Shown piece by piece: positions 62,768-64,000 of a stretch of 64,000 bases of DNA. The notes beneath the pieces were generated by a model, which saw nothing but the letters and a program-made list of their open reading frames with translations, made no database searches and had not been told where the DNA came from. The position numbers and the translations under genes are program-made. The stretch comes from Undaria pinnatifida (taxonomy: Eukaryota; Sar; Phaeophyceae; Laminariales; Alariaceae). The stretch lies in contig JABAKD010000026.1 in assembly GCA_012845835.1 (NCBI GenBank), forward strand, positions 13,156,111 to 13,220,110, read 5' to 3'. Position 1 is the stretch's first letter; each line of letters opens with the position of its first letter.

Positions 62768-63030
62768 ATGTTCCCGTAGAGGTGCACCAATTATTTTCTG
62801 AGGCTCATAACATCTGTCGAGGAGCTCTAAACCTCACCCGAAACCCGATTTTGAGTAAACTGAAAGCGCAACCCGATAGCCAAACCTCTCTTGGTTTAGG
62901 TATAAACAGTATTCACACTGAAAGAGCAAGAAGAAGACATTCCGACCACAACTTCGTGTCAAGGAACGTCGAAATTTAGAAAACAAAATGGCTAACACAA
63001 TTGCTAACTTCGTCAGTAGCACGCTTTTCC
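62768..63030. mobile_element. E-family TIR element
   Basis: Left CCGTAGAGGTGCACCAATTA, right CTTCGTCAGTAGCACGC. The interior is diverged (CCGACCACAACTTCGTGTCA); about 260 bp. Confidence 0.65.
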
Positions 63031-63539
63031 CCGACATCACGTGACCACGCTACGGTACGCGTAGTATTGTAGTATTGCAGTATTGCAGAAGCCACTTTGA
63101 GGGCTTCTTTTTTCAGCAACTAACAGCCACTCCGCAAGAAGAGCGGCTAGCTTACCACCCTAGCATTCTGTGCTTTTCGGTTTTGCCGTTATGCACGGCC
63201 ATGGAAAGGTTTCCTAATGACGTTGCGACCAAGGCTAGTGGGTAGGGGGGGGGGGCACTATTTAAGGCCGCCTATTCCATCGGCTAAGGGCCGCTCGAGC
63301 AACTGTCTATCTTGTGTACAAATTTGCAAGTCTTACGTTCTTGCGCACTTTCTTGTTTTTTTTCCGATGTGGATCGCCAGGATAAGTTAGGGCTTGGGGG
63401 CTCCTTTATTTTCGTGTGGAGGGTTCAGAGCTGTTTCGCGCTGGTAGCTTTAACGTAGCAGCAGCGAAAACAGGCGTTTCTCCCTACCGTAGCCTGGCTG
63501 TTGCGCTAACATAAATACTTCAGAGAGATTGATTCTATG

Positions 63540-63797
63540 ATAGCCCCCTCCAAAAAAAAAAAACAAAAAAAAAAAAACGGCTTTCTTTAACGAACGTTTT
63601 GTGGCCGCTCGACACGGGGAAGGATGCTCTGAAAAAATAATATCCTGACACACATTTTCTTGCTTGCTAAGAAGACTATCGAACGATGACGTGGAGGTGG
63701 CAAGGGGCACCGCAATTCAGAAACATACGGCCGGGGGCTGGTTTCAAAACCGGCGATTCCGTTAAAGAAACGTTGGGGGGAAGGGGCTACCGCAGAA
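63540..63797 (-). mobile_element. D-family TIR element
   Basis: TGATAGCCCCCTCC left end, TTTCTTTAACGAACG, ATCGAACGATGACGTGG, ACATACGGCCGGGGGCTGG, TTTCAAAACCGGCGATTCCG and a GGGGCTACCGCAGAACGACT right end. Confidence 0.8.
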
Positions 63798-63937
63798 CGA
63801 CTCCAAAGTTCTTTTTTTTTTTCAACGAGGTACAGAGCCTGAACTCGGAGGTAAAAACCGGGGCGCCCCCTCCTGCCGCAGCCTTTTGTCGCGTCGTGAC
63901 TTTTTTTTCTGTCATCGAATTGCATTTTCCTCCCCAG

Positions 63938-64000
63938 GGGTTCGAGAGGAAGGAGATGTGGGATATCATGTGCAAGCATTACAAGACTAGGGGGGCTGTT
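63938..64000 (+). CDS. Possible partial exon running off the right edge
   Basis: A good acceptor (CATTTTCCTCCCCAG, ending 63937) is followed by 21 open codons in phase 0: GFERKEMWDIMCKHYKTRGA, then V. The composition is protein-like, unlike the surrounding repeats. The family is not recognised. It could also be chance, because the segment is only 63 bp. Confidence 0.3.

Noticed and set aside
61974-62979. Pro/Ser-rich ORFs of 227 and 275 codons
   Set aside because: They are two frames of the same homopyrimidine tract.

Overview
This looks like nuclear DNA of a brown alga (Phaeophyceae). The evidence is one large, intron-rich gene that joins a WSC domain to an alginate-type mannuronan C5-epimerase. 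That architecture, with many GT-AG introns of 0.5-3.6 kb, is known from brown algae such as Ectocarpus and kelps. No bacterial operon, rRNA gene, canonical tRNA gene or CRISPR array was found. I cannot assign a species.

Layout. 1-37.8 kb has no gene I can support. It is a mosaic of microsatellites, minisatellites and small non-autonomous transposable elements. These include two tRNA-derived SINE families (called S1 and S2 here), a ~330-bp repeat family (B), two TIR element families (D and E), an hAT-like element, a TA-flanked mariner-like element, a 372-bp TRIM-like element with 84-bp LTRs, a near-perfect 0.83-kb palindrome, and a ~102-bp satellite that switches orientation. 37.8-53.3 kb holds the epimerase gene on the + strand. 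Nine exons are visible, with all eight splice junctions in phase; the 5' exons were not found. The introns carry the same repeat families plus large simple-repeat arrays. 53.3-64 kb is again non-coding: low-complexity tracts, a ~0.6-kb homopyrimidine tract, D and E elements, and a possible partial exon running off the right edge.

The epimerase converts beta-D-mannuronate to alpha-L-guluronate within the alginate chain, in or on the way to the cell wall. The WSC half-domain and Pro/Ser-rich linker in front of it probably tether or target the enzyme to wall polysaccharide.

Most interesting observations: (1) S1 and S2 have different tRNA-like heads but share an internal core, like a SINE superfamily domain; (2) two decayed copies of the 5' half of one epimerase exon sit in the intron just upstream of it; (3) nested insertions with target duplications let element boundaries be read directly; (4) the 0.83-kb palindrome; (5) the TRIM-like element.
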